NCBI GenBank assembly: GCA_050944915.1 | Contig: JBMNRY010000004.1 | Location: 1-36,418 of the forward strand | Direction: 5' to 3' | Source: JBMNRY01 sp050944915 | GTDB lineage: Bacteria; Bacillota; Limnochordia; JAAZLZ01 | Length of the DNA: 36,418 nucleotides | Notes under the pieces: model-generated | The model's input: only the letters and a program-made list of their open reading frames with translations | Databases searched by the model: none | What the model was told of the DNA's origin: nothing | Made by a program: the position numbers and the translations under genes | Part shown: in pieces, positions 15,775 to 23,697 of the stretch | Numbering within the stretch: position 1 is the stretch's first letter | Layout of the letters: each line of letters opens with the position of its first letter

Positions 15775-16564
15775 GCAGAACTTCATTCATACTGCCGCTG
15801 CGAAAACCGGCTAGATCTAGGGCCACGTAGGTAAAACCTAAGGCCTTTAGTTCCTCCACAATCCCTTCCCGGGCTTCGATGATCTTTGCCATATCCTCAG
15901 GTAAGACTTCAATCCTGGCCGTTTCCCCATGATGGCGGACCCTTAATTGACCAAAACCTAACCGGCGTAAATAGCCTTCGGCTTCTTCCACCTGGGCTAA
16001 GCCCTCTTCGGTGATGGGCCTCCCATAGGGGAAACGGGAAGCTAAACAAGCCATCGATGGCTTGTCCCAATTGGGAAGACCTAACTGGCGGGCTAAGGTC
16101 CTGATTTCTCCCTTGGTTAAGCCTACCTCTTGCAAGGGACTGCGGATCCCTAATTCCCTCGTAGCCCGGGCACCAGGCCGGTAATCCTGCAGATCGTCCA
16201 CATTGGCCCCATCGACCACATGGGCTAAACCCAACTCCCTTGCCAATTCCTGGAAGGTAGAAAAAATCTCCCGCTTACAATGGTAACAGCGATCGGCCGG
16301 GTTAGCGGTAAAGACAGGGCTATCTAATACTCCGATGGGCACCATCCGGTGATTCAAACCTAACTCCTGGGCTAAGGCAACAGCCTCCTGCCGCTCTTCC
16401 TTGGTGGCTATCGGTCCATCGGCGGTGACGGCAAGGCAAGCATCACCCAGCTCCTGGGTGGCCACATAGGCTAAAAGGGTGCTGTCAACTCCCCCTGAAT
16501 AGCCCACCAGCACACTGCCCAGCTCCCTCAGCAACTCCCGTAATCTTATCAATTTATCCTGCAC
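15770..16564 (-). CDS. larE: LarE-like ATP-dependent sulfur transferase
   Basis: This 264-residue PP-loop protein (SGGVDST at 23-29) resembles LarE, which adenylates and then thiolates the nicotinic-acid-derived precursor of the nickel-pincer nucleotide cofactor. Cys173 in MACLASRFPYG aligns by motif with the sacrificial cysteine (Cys176) of the Lactobacillus enzyme. NPADRCYHCKREIF is a further family signature. I see no additional C-terminal cysteines, so the sacrificial rather than the [4Fe-4S] mechanism is likely. GTG start with GGGAG upstream. No larB, larC or larA is in the window, so the partner genes must lie elsewhere or the substrate may differ. Confidence 0.85.
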   Translation of the reverse strand: MQDKLIRLRELLRELGSVLVGYSGGVDSTLLAYVATQELGDACLAVTADGPIATKEERQEAVALAQELGLNHRMVPIGVLDSPVFTANPADRCYHCKREIFSTFQELARELGLAHVVDGANVDDLQDYRPGARATRELGIRSPLQEVGLTKGEIRTLARQLGLPNWDKPSMACLASRFPYGRPITEEGLAQVEEAEGYLRRLGFGQLRVRHHGETARIEVLPEDMAKIIEAREGIVEELKALGFTYVALDLAGFRSGSMNEVLP

Positions 16565-16641
16565 CGGAACTCACTCCCGACGACGGTAGAAGGCAGACCC
16601 CTACCGGTATACCCCCGGAACAAAGCCAAGAGGTTAAGGTT

Positions 16642-16669
16642 AGTTTACCAAGGGACTAATTTTTGTCAA
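16642..16669 (-). promoter_or_regulatory. Candidate sigma-A promoter for larE
   Basis: TTGACA (16669-16664) and TAAACT (16647-16642) are separated by 16 bases on the - strand. The -35 is perfect and overlaps the spoIID stop codon. Transcription would start about 70 bases before larE. Confidence 0.5.
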
Positions 16670-17589
16670 TAGGCCCGCTCCAGCCGGGCCCCGCGGTAGT
16701 AATGGCTTAAGATCTCCCGGTAGTTGTAACCGAGACGGGCCATCCCATCGGCCCCATATTGGGACATGCCCACACCATGGCCGTTGCCCCGCAAATTGAA
16801 GCGGATGATGCCATCAACAACGGCGATATCGAACCAGTTGGACCGCAAACCCAACTTTTCCCTGATTTCCCTGCCGGTGAAGCTATAGTTCCCAACGGCA
16901 ACCCTACGAACCCGACCGCCGGGGTAACGGCTGATCACCTCTATCTTCGGCAGGGGACCATCCTTGATCCCCAAGGCTTTGGCCATATCGGCCCACGTCA
17001 ATTCCTGGTAGGAGCGGTAATGGGGGGAGTGTTCTTCATAGGGACTCGGGACACTGCGTAAATAGGGTAAGGGCGAGCTCCAGTAGTTCTCCGAGTTTTC
17101 TGTCCGCCCGCCGCTGGTGGAGTGATAAGCGGGAAAGATCAATTCCCCTTGGTAAGTGAGGACTTCCCCTTCAGTGGCCGCTACCGCCTGGGCGATGCGG
17201 TGCCAATACATGTAAAACCCGGCATTACCCCATTTCCTCTGTAGGGCTTCCCGAGAAGCCCAGGCCTGATCCGTCCGAAAATCGCTAGATAGATGGGGAC
17301 CATGGGCGGGGCCGCTAGCCTCAATGGCCCGCAGAGCATAGGTCCGGGCAGCCACCGCTTGGGCCTTCAAAGCCTCCATGTTGAAGCGGGCCGGCATTTC
17401 CGCGGCTACCACACCGATCAGGTATTCCTCAAGATCTAAATGGACCAATTGCCCCGTATCATGGCGATACAGACGAACCCGGGGTCTACCCGCGGGTTGA
17501 GGTTGACGATAGAAACCTGATACAAGGAAGGCCGGCACCGCGATGATGCTCAAGAGCAAAAAGAGGACGATGTACTGAAAAGAACGCAT
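16666..17589 (-). CDS. spoIID: SpoIID, stage II sporulation lytic transglycosylase
   Basis: This 307-residue protein has an N-terminal membrane anchor (about 7-25) and the SpoIID domain. The signature EEYLIGVVAAEMPARFNMEA (54-73) carries Glu64, matching the catalytic Glu88 of the Bacillus enzyme. The end has the conserved GHGVGMSQYGADGMA. SpoIID cleaves septal peptidoglycan with SpoIIP during engulfment. GGAGGGGGAGGGG lies just before the ATG, and a sigma-E-like promoter is only about 30 bases upstream, which fits mother-cell expression. SpoIIM and SpoIIP are not in the window. Confidence 0.92.
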   Translation of the reverse strand: MRSFQYIVLFLLLSIIAVPAFLVSGFYRQPQPAGRPRVRLYRHDTGQLVHLDLEEYLIGVVAAEMPARFNMEALKAQAVAARTYALRAIEASGPAHGPHLSSDFRTDQAWASREALQRKWGNAGFYMYWHRIAQAVAATEGEVLTYQGELIFPAYHSTSGGRTENSENYWSSPLPYLRSVPSPYEEHSPHYRSYQELTWADMAKALGIKDGPLPKIEVISRYPGGRVRRVAVGNYSFTGREIREKLGLRSNWFDIAVVDGIIRFNLRGNGHGVGMSQYGADGMARLGYNYREILSHYYRGARLERAY

Positions 17590-17621
17590 ATGATCCCCTC
17601 CCCCTCCAAAGGAACGATAAC

Positions 17622-17650
17622 ATCTTATGGCGGGGTGGGGTGGAATATGA
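17622..17650 (-). promoter_or_regulatory. Sigma-E-type sporulation promoter for spoIID
   Basis: On the - strand TCATATT (17650-17644) is followed after 14 bases by CATAAGAT (17629-17622). The Bacillus sigma-E consensus is close to KMATATT, 13-15 bases, CATACANT, so only the middle of the -10 deviates. Transcription would begin near 17615, leaving a leader of about 25 bases containing the SD. SpoIID is a known sigma-E target, which makes this placement convincing. Confidence 0.7.
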
Positions 17651-17669
17651 CCTAAAACCTAGGGTTCAT

Positions 17670-17790
17670 AAAAAAATGCTCTTCCATTAAAGGATTAGCT
17701 TGCACCCTTAGATTTCCGTACCATCAACCAAGGCTCCCCCTGAGTAGAGATTGGCTAAGGATTAGACTATAAGTCCTGGAGCCTTAGATG
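17670..17790 (-). ncRNA. Candidate small RNA between spoIID and the ferredoxin gene
   Basis: TTGACC (17821-17816) and GATAAG (17798-17793), 17 bases apart on the - strand, form a plausible promoter. The predicted transcript begins at an 8-bp helix, AAGGCTCC with GGAGCCTT (ends near 17785 and 17730), enclosing a GACT/AGTC hairpin. It ends at a short imperfect stem (17678-17699) followed by seven T (17676-17670). That gives about 120 bases with no convincing ORF. It does not match SRP or 6S RNA signatures that I know. It could alternatively be an upstream part of the spoIID leader. Confidence 0.35.
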
Positions 17791-17887
17791 AGCTTATCAT
17801 TGTCCCCGCAATGGGGGTCAACAACTTAGAGGCCACCATTGAAATTCTATTCTTACCATGATGCCGATTTGGTCTCCGATCAAAAAA

Positions 17888-17911
17888 AGTGGACTGCCGC
17901 AACAGTCCACT
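17888..17911 (-). terminator. Rho-independent terminator after the ferredoxin gene
   Basis: AGTGGACTG (17888-17896) and CAGTCCACT (17903-17911) make a perfect 9-bp stem with a six-base loop. On the - strand it runs into a stretch of seven T. It lies 16 bases after the ferredoxin stop. Confidence 0.92.
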
Positions 17912-17926
17912 CTGCCAATCTCCCTG

Positions 17927-18106
17927 TTATGCCTTAACGATAGCCTCCGTTGGGCAAGCTTCTACACACTCATCACAGCCCGTGCACAGTTCGGCATCGA
18001 TGACAAAAATGTCGTCGCCTTCACTGATGGCATTTTCCGGACATTCTGCTTCACAGGCACCACAAGCGATACAATCATCGGTAATCTTGTTTACATGATC
18101 GGCCAC
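17927..18106 (-). CDS. 2[4Fe-4S] ferredoxin
   Basis: This is a 59-residue protein when started at GTG 18106, which has GGAGGAGG eight bases upstream. The in-frame extension to 18187 would run through the promoter and is rejected. Two complete cluster motifs are visible, CIACGACEAECP and CTGCDECVEACP, the layout of small clostridial ferredoxins that carry low-potential electrons. The gene has its own strong promoter and terminator and is therefore monocistronic. Confidence 0.95.
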   Translation of the reverse strand: MADHVNKITDDCIACGACEAECPENAISEGDDIFVIDAELCTGCDECVEACPTEAIVKA

Positions 18107-18158
18107 TTTGAAAACCTCCTCCAGTTTGTTACGCCTTTCGCGATATAAATCCGTTTTC

Positions 18159-18187
18159 AATATAACAAGCTTTTCATGAGGTGTCAA
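18159..18187 (-). promoter_or_regulatory. Strong sigma-A promoter of the ferredoxin gene
   Basis: TTGACA (18187-18182), a 17-base spacer ending in TGT, and TATATT (18164-18159) are visible on the - strand: near-consensus -35 and -10 with an extended TG. High constitutive expression is expected. Confidence 0.85.
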
Positions 18188-18301
18188 CTACTTCCAACCA
18201 GGATCCTGCCCCTACCCTAGTCTTTTTTTCTTAGGGCGGGCAGTCCAAACCCCAGGCCAACGGGCTTTGCTTGGAGTATCGATTAGCCGGGAATAAAATA
18301 A

Positions 18302-18323
18302 CCCAAGCACCGATGGGCTTGGG
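18302..18323 (-). terminator. Rho-independent terminator after the SPOR-domain gene
   Basis: CCCAAGC (18302-18308) and GCTTGGG (18317-18323) form a 7-bp stem, followed on the - strand by TTATTTTATT. It lies 17 bases after the stop of the SPOR-domain gene and should end the valS-folC transcript. Confidence 0.75.
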
Positions 18324-18339
18324 CAGAAATCTTGATCCT

Positions 18340-18804
18340 TTACTGCACTAAAATAGTCTCGTATCCTTTGGCCTGGAGATCTTCCTGGAGCCGAAGGGCA
18401 TTTTCCCTTTGGGAGAAGGCGCCCACTTGGACCCGATAAGGAGGACCGGGGGTGACGTAGACCGGTAGATTTTCCTCGCTGCCCAACTTCTCCCCTAGGG
18501 CCTTGGCGTTCTCCTCACTGGAAAAGGCGCCGATCTGAACCCGGAACAAGCCCCCCGATGATGGCGGTTGGGTTTCCCGGACAGGAGCCTCCGGTTCCTT
18601 TGTTTCTTCCGGTTGAGCCACTGCTACTTGGACGGCCACATCCCGTTCGACGGCTGCCGGCATCGGTTGCCGGAAGGGTTCGGCGACGATGTTGATAGCA
18701 TATTGACCCATGGCATAACCGAGGAAAATGGCGATGATTCCCACGCTGACTAATGTGGCAGCCAAGGAAATTTTTTCCCGCAAGGCACTCTTCTTGTCCG
18801 CCAT
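18340..18804 (-). CDS. Membrane-anchored SPOR-domain protein
   Basis: This 154-residue protein has one membrane helix (about 14-36), a Pro/Glu-rich linker (about 45-80) and a C-terminal SPOR domain (about 85-154). The domain shows its two half-repeats, FRVQIGAFSSEENAKAL and YRVQVGAFSQRENALRL. SPOR domains bind peptidoglycan stripped of stem peptides and so localise to septa or sporulation septa. AGGAGGTGG precedes the ATG. It follows folC after 77 bases and is probably the last gene of the valS-folC operon. The partner process (division or engulfment) cannot be told from sequence. Confidence 0.85.
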   Translation of the reverse strand: MADKKSALREKISLAATLVSVGIIAIFLGYAMGQYAINIVAEPFRQPMPAAVERDVAVQVAVAQPEETKEPEAPVRETQPPSSGGLFRVQIGAFSSEENAKALGEKLGSEENLPVYVTPGPPYRVQVGAFSQRENALRLQEDLQAKGYETILVQ

Positions 18805-18881
18805 GGCAGCCCACCTCCTTCTTTCTCTGCCATAATATTACTTCAACCAAGGGGAAATTCCTCTACCCGAGGCTTTTTTTC

Positions 18882-20150
18882 CTAACCCCGCAATTCCCCC
18901 ACCAAATAGAGGGAACCGCAAATACAAACCAATCCTTCCCCCGCTTCCCGACGGGCAGTTTGGTAAGCCTGGTGGGGATCATCGACGACCCAGATGGGTA
19001 AATCATAACCTCCTGCCAGGCGAGCCAATTCCGCCGGTTCCACCGGGGGGGTGCGAGCCTCCGTCGGTTTAGTAAAAACAACGCCCCGGGCTGCAGGAAG
19101 CAAACTGGCCAACATGGCCTGAGCATCCTTGGAGGTCAAAATGCCGATGACCATCAGGGGTTTCTCCCCAGGGAAAAGGCCAGTTAGGGCCCTGGCCAAG
19201 GCTTGGGCTCCATGGGGATTATGGGCACCGTCAAAAAGGACCGGTCCATCCCGTTCGACTAGTTCTAACCGCCCGGGCCACTGGACGGTGTCTAAGGCCT
19301 TCTCTACCGTTTCTTTCTCCACCTGCCAACCTAACTGACCTAAGGTCTCCACTACGGCGATGGCACAGGCAGCATTGGTTCCCTGGTGGGGACCGAGAAG
19401 ATTAATCCGCAGTCGGGGCCAGGCCCACTCCCTCCCCCGATAACTAATATAAGTCCCACCCCGATGCCATTCTTCCAACTGGAAGGAGACATCACGGCCG
19501 ACCTCCACCAGCGGGGCCTTGAGGCTTTGGGCTTGCTTTTTGATCACCGCCAGGGCAGCAGGCTGTTGGGGATGGATCACTACGGGACGTCCCTCCTTGA
19601 TGATCCCCGCCTTCTCCCCCGCGATCTCTTGTAAGGTTTCACCTAACACATCCTGGTGATCCAAGGCGATCTCGGTGATGACAGACACTAGGGGATGGAT
19701 CACATTGGTGGCATCTAAACGTCCCCCCAAACCTGTCTCCAGGACTACTAGATCGGCTTTCGTAGAAAAATACTGGAAGGCGATGGCGGTAGCCACTTCA
19801 AATTCCGTAGGATGTCCCAAGGCTTCCACCAGTTGGGGATCTTCGGCCACCGAGCGGACCCTGGCCATGATGGGCTCCAAATCCGTGGAGCTGGCTGGAG
19901 ATCCGTTGAGCATAAAACGCTCCCCATAGTCTGTTAAATGGGGTGAGGTGAACAAACCTACTCGATAACCGGCATGGCCGAGGATGTGGGCCGTCATGGC
20001 CGCGACGGAGCCTTTGCCGTTAGTACCGGCGATATGGATGACCGGCACAGCGTCTTGGGGATCCCCCAAGGCTTCTAGAATGGCTTGAATGCGATCTAAG
20101 CCCGGTTTACTGCCAAACCGGGCTAGACCTTGTAAATAGTTGAAGTCCAT
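18882..20150 (-). CDS. folC: FolC, folylpolyglutamate/dihydrofolate synthase
   Basis: This 422-residue Mur-ligase-family enzyme adds glutamate to folates and probably also makes dihydrofolate from dihydropteroate. The ATP loop is GTNGKGSV (42-49). The family signatures TGLGGRLDATN and FDGAHNPHG are intact. I set the start at ATG 20150, seven bases after GAGGT; a GTG two codons earlier is only one base from that SD. It begins 10 bases after valS, the usual valS-folC order in Bacillota. Confidence 0.94.
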   Translation of the reverse strand: MDFNYLQGLARFGSKPGLDRIQAILEALGDPQDAVPVIHIAGTNGKGSVAAMTAHILGHAGYRVGLFTSPHLTDYGERFMLNGSPASSTDLEPIMARVRSVAEDPQLVEALGHPTEFEVATAIAFQYFSTKADLVVLETGLGGRLDATNVIHPLVSVITEIALDHQDVLGETLQEIAGEKAGIIKEGRPVVIHPQQPAALAVIKKQAQSLKAPLVEVGRDVSFQLEEWHRGGTYISYRGREWAWPRLRINLLGPHQGTNAACAIAVVETLGQLGWQVEKETVEKALDTVQWPGRLELVERDGPVLFDGAHNPHGAQALARALTGLFPGEKPLMVIGILTSKDAQAMLASLLPAARGVVFTKPTEARTPPVEPAELARLAGGYDLPIWVVDDPHQAYQTARREAGEGLVCICGSLYLVGELRG

Positions 20151-20160
20151 AGGCACTACC

Positions 20161-22803
20161 TCAAAGGTCGGCCAGTTCCGCCAAACGGGCGGTCAAGATG
20201 GCCACCTTCTCCGTTAGGGCTTCCTTCTTTTGTTTCTCCTTCTCGACTACCTGGGCCGGAGCCTTCGTGACGAAACCTTGGTTACCCAGCTTCTTGACAC
20301 AAGCCTCCAACTCCAGTTTCGTCTTGGTCAGTTCCTTATGCAGCCTTTGCCTTTCTTCCCCGAGATCGACCAGCTCTTCTAAGGGGATGTAGACTTCCAC
20401 GCCCCCAACGACGGCGGCCACTGAACGGGGCGGCTGTTGGGAACCGGCGGGGCGCAATTCCAAATTGCTCACTCCGGCCAGGTTTAGAATATAGGATTGG
20501 CTGGCTTCGACGATCCGCTGGCGTCCTTCGTCGACCAACAGGATAGCCTGGATCTTCTTGCCTGGGCCCACACCCTTTTCACTGCGAATATTGCGGATGG
20601 CCCTGACGATTTCCATGACCAGATCCATTTCTTCTTCAGCCCGTGCATCTTCCAACCCCGTCGGTTGGGGCCAAGCTTCCAACATGATGGTGGTGCTGGC
20701 CGCCGGCAGATGCTGCCAGATGGCTTCCGTTAGATAAGGCATGAAGGGATGGAGCAGTTTCAGAGTCCCGCTTAACACATAATAGAGTACATCTTGGGCC
20801 CTCCGTCGGCTGTCTTCCCCCTCTTTGCCGTAGAGGCGGGATTTGCTAATTTCGATGTACCAGTCACAGAATTCGCTCCAGATGAAATCATAGAGACTCC
20901 GGGCCGCTTCACCCAGATCGAAGCGCTCCAGATGGCGGGTCACTTCGCTGGCCGTCCATTGGAACCGGCTTAAAATCCAGCGGTCAGCCAAAGTCAATTC
21001 CGAGGGCAAACTAGAGGGCTCAAAATCGGACAGATTCATCAAAGCGAACCGGGAAGCATTCCAAACCTTATTCGCGAAATTCCGGCTGGCTTCTACCTTT
21101 TCCGGATGATAGCGCAAATCGTTGCCCGGGGCCACACCGGTGACTAACATATACCGTAAGGCGTCGGCCCCATATTGGTCGATGACCTCTAGGGGATCGA
21201 CCCCATTGCCTAAAGACTTGCTCATCTTGCGGCCCTGGCTGTCCCGAACCAAACCGTGGATAAGGACATGGGGGAAGGGAACATCGCCCATGAACTCAAG
21301 CCCCATGACGATCATCCTGGCCACCCAGAAGAAGATGATATCAAAACCGGTGACTAAGACCGATGTGGGGTAGAAACGATCGAGCTCAGGCGTTTTCTCA
21401 GGCCAGCCTAAGGTGGAGAAGGGCCACAGGGCCGAGCTAAACCAGGTATCTAATACATCGGGATCTTGCTGCACGGACCCGCCGCATTTGGTACACCCGG
21501 TTAAGTCTTCCTTGGATACCAGAACCTCGCCGCACTCATCGCAATACCAGACGGGGATCCGGTGGCCCCACCACAGCTGGCGGGAAATACACCAATCCCT
21601 GATGTTCTCCATCCAGTTCAAGTAGGTCTTAGCAAAGCGTTCGGGCACGAAGGTGATCCGCCCGTCTTTGACCGCTTCGATGGCCGCTTGGGCTAAGGGT
21701 TTCATCTTCACAAACCACTGTTTGGAAACTAAAGGTTCGACGATGGTGCCGCATCGGTAACAATGGCCGACAGCATGGTCGTGGTCTTCGATCTTGATCA
21801 ATAAACCGGCCTTTTCCAAATCGGCGACCAGATTGCGCCGGGCTTCTACCACCGTCTGACCGGCGTAGGGACCGGCGGCTTTCGTCATGCGGCCATGGGT
21901 GTCGATGACGGTCACCTGTTCTAAATCATGACGTTGGCCGATATCAAAGTCATTAGGGTCATGGGCAGGGGTAACCTTGACCATCCCCGTCCCAAAGGCA
22001 GGATCGACGAAGGCATCGGCGATGATGGGAATGGGCCTTTCGATGATGGGTAAGATGACCTCTTGACCGACCAAGGAAGTATACCGCTCATCATCGGGGT
22101 TGACCGCGACCGCCGTATCCCCCAGCATAGTTTCGGGCCTGGTGGTGGCAACGACGATATAGCCTTGTCCATGGGCAAAGGGATAGCGGATATGGTAGAG
22201 CTTACCGGCCACATCGTTATGCTCCACTTCGATATCCGACAAGGCCGTATTACACTGGGCACACCAGTTGGTGATGTAATGGCCTTGATAGATTAACCCT
22301 TTGTTATAAAGCTCGACGAAAACTTCCCGCACCGCCCGGGAACAACCTTCATCGAGGGTGAAACGCTCCCGCTGCCAATCACAGGAAGCTCCAAGCCGTT
22401 TCAACTGGTTGATGATCTGCCCACCGTATTTTTCCTTCCAGTCCCAGACCCGCTCTAAAAAGGCTTCCCGTCCCAAATCGTGGCGGGTCAAACCTTCTTC
22501 TTCCCGCAGGTGGGCTTCCACCCGGATTTGGGTGGCGATACCGGCATGGTCCATCCCCGGGACCCAAGTGGTCACATCGCCCTTCATCCGGTGCCAACGG
22601 ACCAGGATATCCTGAAGGGTGTTGTTTAGGGCATGTCCCATATGGAGCTGCCCCGTTACGTTGGGCGGAGGGATCACAACACTGAAGGCAGGCCCTTCCT
22701 TTTCCACATGGCCGTGGAAAAAGCCTCCCTCCTCCCAGAATCTATACAGCTTGCCTTCGACCTCTTGCGGGTCATAAACGGAAGGTAGCTTTGTTTCCGA
22801 CAT
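20161..22803 (-). CDS. valS: Valyl-tRNA synthetase
   Basis: This 880-residue class I synthetase charges tRNA-Val. The HIGH motif reads HMGH (54-57, after PPPNVTGQL) and the KMSKS loop is intact in GRKMSKSLGNG. A full CP1 editing domain lies between them, with two CxxC zinc-type pairs (CYRCG, CDECG). The C terminus is a tRNA-binding coiled coil (about 815-880, rich in Lys/Glu). Three ATGs in a row (22809-22801) follow GGGAGG; the third has the best spacing. Expression is controlled by a T-box just upstream. Confidence 0.96.
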   Translation of the reverse strand: MSETKLPSVYDPQEVEGKLYRFWEEGGFFHGHVEKEGPAFSVVIPPPNVTGQLHMGHALNNTLQDILVRWHRMKGDVTTWVPGMDHAGIATQIRVEAHLREEEGLTRHDLGREAFLERVWDWKEKYGGQIINQLKRLGASCDWQRERFTLDEGCSRAVREVFVELYNKGLIYQGHYITNWCAQCNTALSDIEVEHNDVAGKLYHIRYPFAHGQGYIVVATTRPETMLGDTAVAVNPDDERYTSLVGQEVILPIIERPIPIIADAFVDPAFGTGMVKVTPAHDPNDFDIGQRHDLEQVTVIDTHGRMTKAAGPYAGQTVVEARRNLVADLEKAGLLIKIEDHDHAVGHCYRCGTIVEPLVSKQWFVKMKPLAQAAIEAVKDGRITFVPERFAKTYLNWMENIRDWCISRQLWWGHRIPVWYCDECGEVLVSKEDLTGCTKCGGSVQQDPDVLDTWFSSALWPFSTLGWPEKTPELDRFYPTSVLVTGFDIIFFWVARMIVMGLEFMGDVPFPHVLIHGLVRDSQGRKMSKSLGNGVDPLEVIDQYGADALRYMLVTGVAPGNDLRYHPEKVEASRNFANKVWNASRFALMNLSDFEPSSLPSELTLADRWILSRFQWTASEVTRHLERFDLGEAARSLYDFIWSEFCDWYIEISKSRLYGKEGEDSRRRAQDVLYYVLSGTLKLLHPFMPYLTEAIWQHLPAASTTIMLEAWPQPTGLEDARAEEEMDLVMEIVRAIRNIRSEKGVGPGKKIQAILLVDEGRQRIVEASQSYILNLAGVSNLELRPAGSQQPPRSVAAVVGGVEVYIPLEELVDLGEERQRLHKELTKTKLELEACVKKLGNQGFVTKAPAQVVEKEKQKKEALTEKVAILTARLAELADL

Positions 22804-22837
22804 CATCATTCCTCCCAGCATAATTTTCCCAGAAATA

Positions 22838-23063
22838 TAAAAATCTTTCATCCTCAAGGACGAAAGATCTTCCGCGGTACCACCTTAATTCCCAATGGTT
22901 GGGCTCTCGAAGCTGTAACGGGCTACCCGGTTAGGCTTTTGGTCCTAACGGCTCCAGGGCGACCTTCCACTCCCCCTTTTCCAGAGACCTTCCAGCCTAT
23001 GGGTCCCCTCTCTGTGGGATGGTCGGAGTGTACTCCTCCCCTTCAACGCCTTTTTGTTATGCT
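22838..23063 (-). promoter_or_regulatory. T-box riboswitch controlling valS, valine specifier
   Basis: The T-box core AAGGTGGTACCGCGG (22886-22872) is followed by a terminator: ATCTTTCATCC (22843-22853) pairs with GGACGAAAGAT (22858-22868), and on the - strand it runs into TTTTT. Stem I shows the AGAGAG and CTCT arms and ends in GTGGAAGGTCGCCC, which places a GTC valine codon at 22963-22961 as the specifier. Uncharged tRNA-Val should pair here and at the T-box bulge and so prevent termination. The 5' end is inferred from the upstream -10 element. Confidence 0.92.
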
Positions 23064-23069
23064 CATCTA

Positions 23070-23078
23070 AGTATACCA
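23070..23078 (-). promoter_or_regulatory. Extended -10 promoter for the valS T-box transcript
   Basis: TG-G-TATACT (23078-23070) on the - strand is a good extended -10. No strong -35 is present. A 9-bp inverted repeat, TTTGGGGAA/TTCCCCAAA (23090-23098 / 23117-23125), lies just upstream and may end the fur transcript or bind a regulator. Confidence 0.5.
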
Positions 23079-23134
23079 GTCTTGTTCCCTTTGGGGAAGA
23101 CCTAAGGAGCTAAATTTTCCCCAAACCGGGAGAG

Positions 23135-23578
23135 CTATCTAGACCTCTTCTTTTGACAATCGGCACAATACCCAAAGAAACGCAGGCAATGGTCGCTGAT
23201 GGTAAAACCGCTGCGGGCGGAGATGGTCTCTTCCAAGACCTCCAGGAGATCTTCATTAAATTCACTTATCTTTCCGCAACTGAGGCAGATGAGATGGTGA
23301 TGATAATGGTCGTCGGAATCGACAAACTCATAACGACCCTGGCCGACTCCCGCTTCTAATTTGCGCACTATGCCTAGTTTCTCAAACAGCTCTAACGTTC
23401 TATAAATCGTTGCTAACCCGACTTCGGCAGCTTTCTCCTTTGTGGCCAGATAGATCTCTTCAGCGCTCAGATGACCGTTGGTGGTTAGCAACACCTTCAG
23501 GACCGCTTCCCGCTGGGGAGTCAACCGCAAATCCCGCTCTTTCAACTGGTCGCGGATTTCACCGACAATCTTCTGCAT
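23135..23578 (-). CDS. fur: Fur-family metal-responsive repressor
   Basis: This 147-residue protein has the Fur winged helix (about 17-75; LRLTPQREAVLKVL) and the dimerisation domain with the metal ligands HYHHH (91-95). Two structural-zinc pairs are present: C98/C101 (CLSCGK) and C138/C141 (CADCQ). The pattern HHHLICLSCGKISEF and TISDHCLRFFGYC is closer to Fur than to PerR or Zur, but paralogues are hard to separate by eye. GGAGG is seven bases before the ATG. It is a separate unit between lgt and the valS T-box; its targets are not evident here. Confidence 0.85.
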   Translation of the reverse strand: MQKIVGEIRDQLKERDLRLTPQREAVLKVLLTTNGHLSAEEIYLATKEKAAEVGLATIYRTLELFEKLGIVRKLEAGVGQGRYEFVDSDDHYHHHLICLSCGKISEFNEDLLEVLEETISARSGFTISDHCLRFFGYCADCQKKRSR

Positions 23579-23697
23579 GGCTCTGCCTCCAAGGTTGGAA
23601 TAGCCCCTAAGGCCTGGCCCTGATCCCTCTGCTAGCTTGGCCCCGGCGTGGCACTTCTATTCCCCGGTGCCATTTCCTGCCGGACAAAAAGGGCCCT

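Noticed and set aside
18107..18187. N-terminal extension of the ferredoxin to 86 residues
   Set aside because: It would be translated from within a near-consensus promoter; the GTG at 18106 has GGAGGAGG upstream and gives the standard length.
18864..18887. CCTC/GAGG hairpin followed by seven T, a + strand terminator
   Set aside because: The stem is only 4 bp and there is no rightward gene upstream; chance is more likely.
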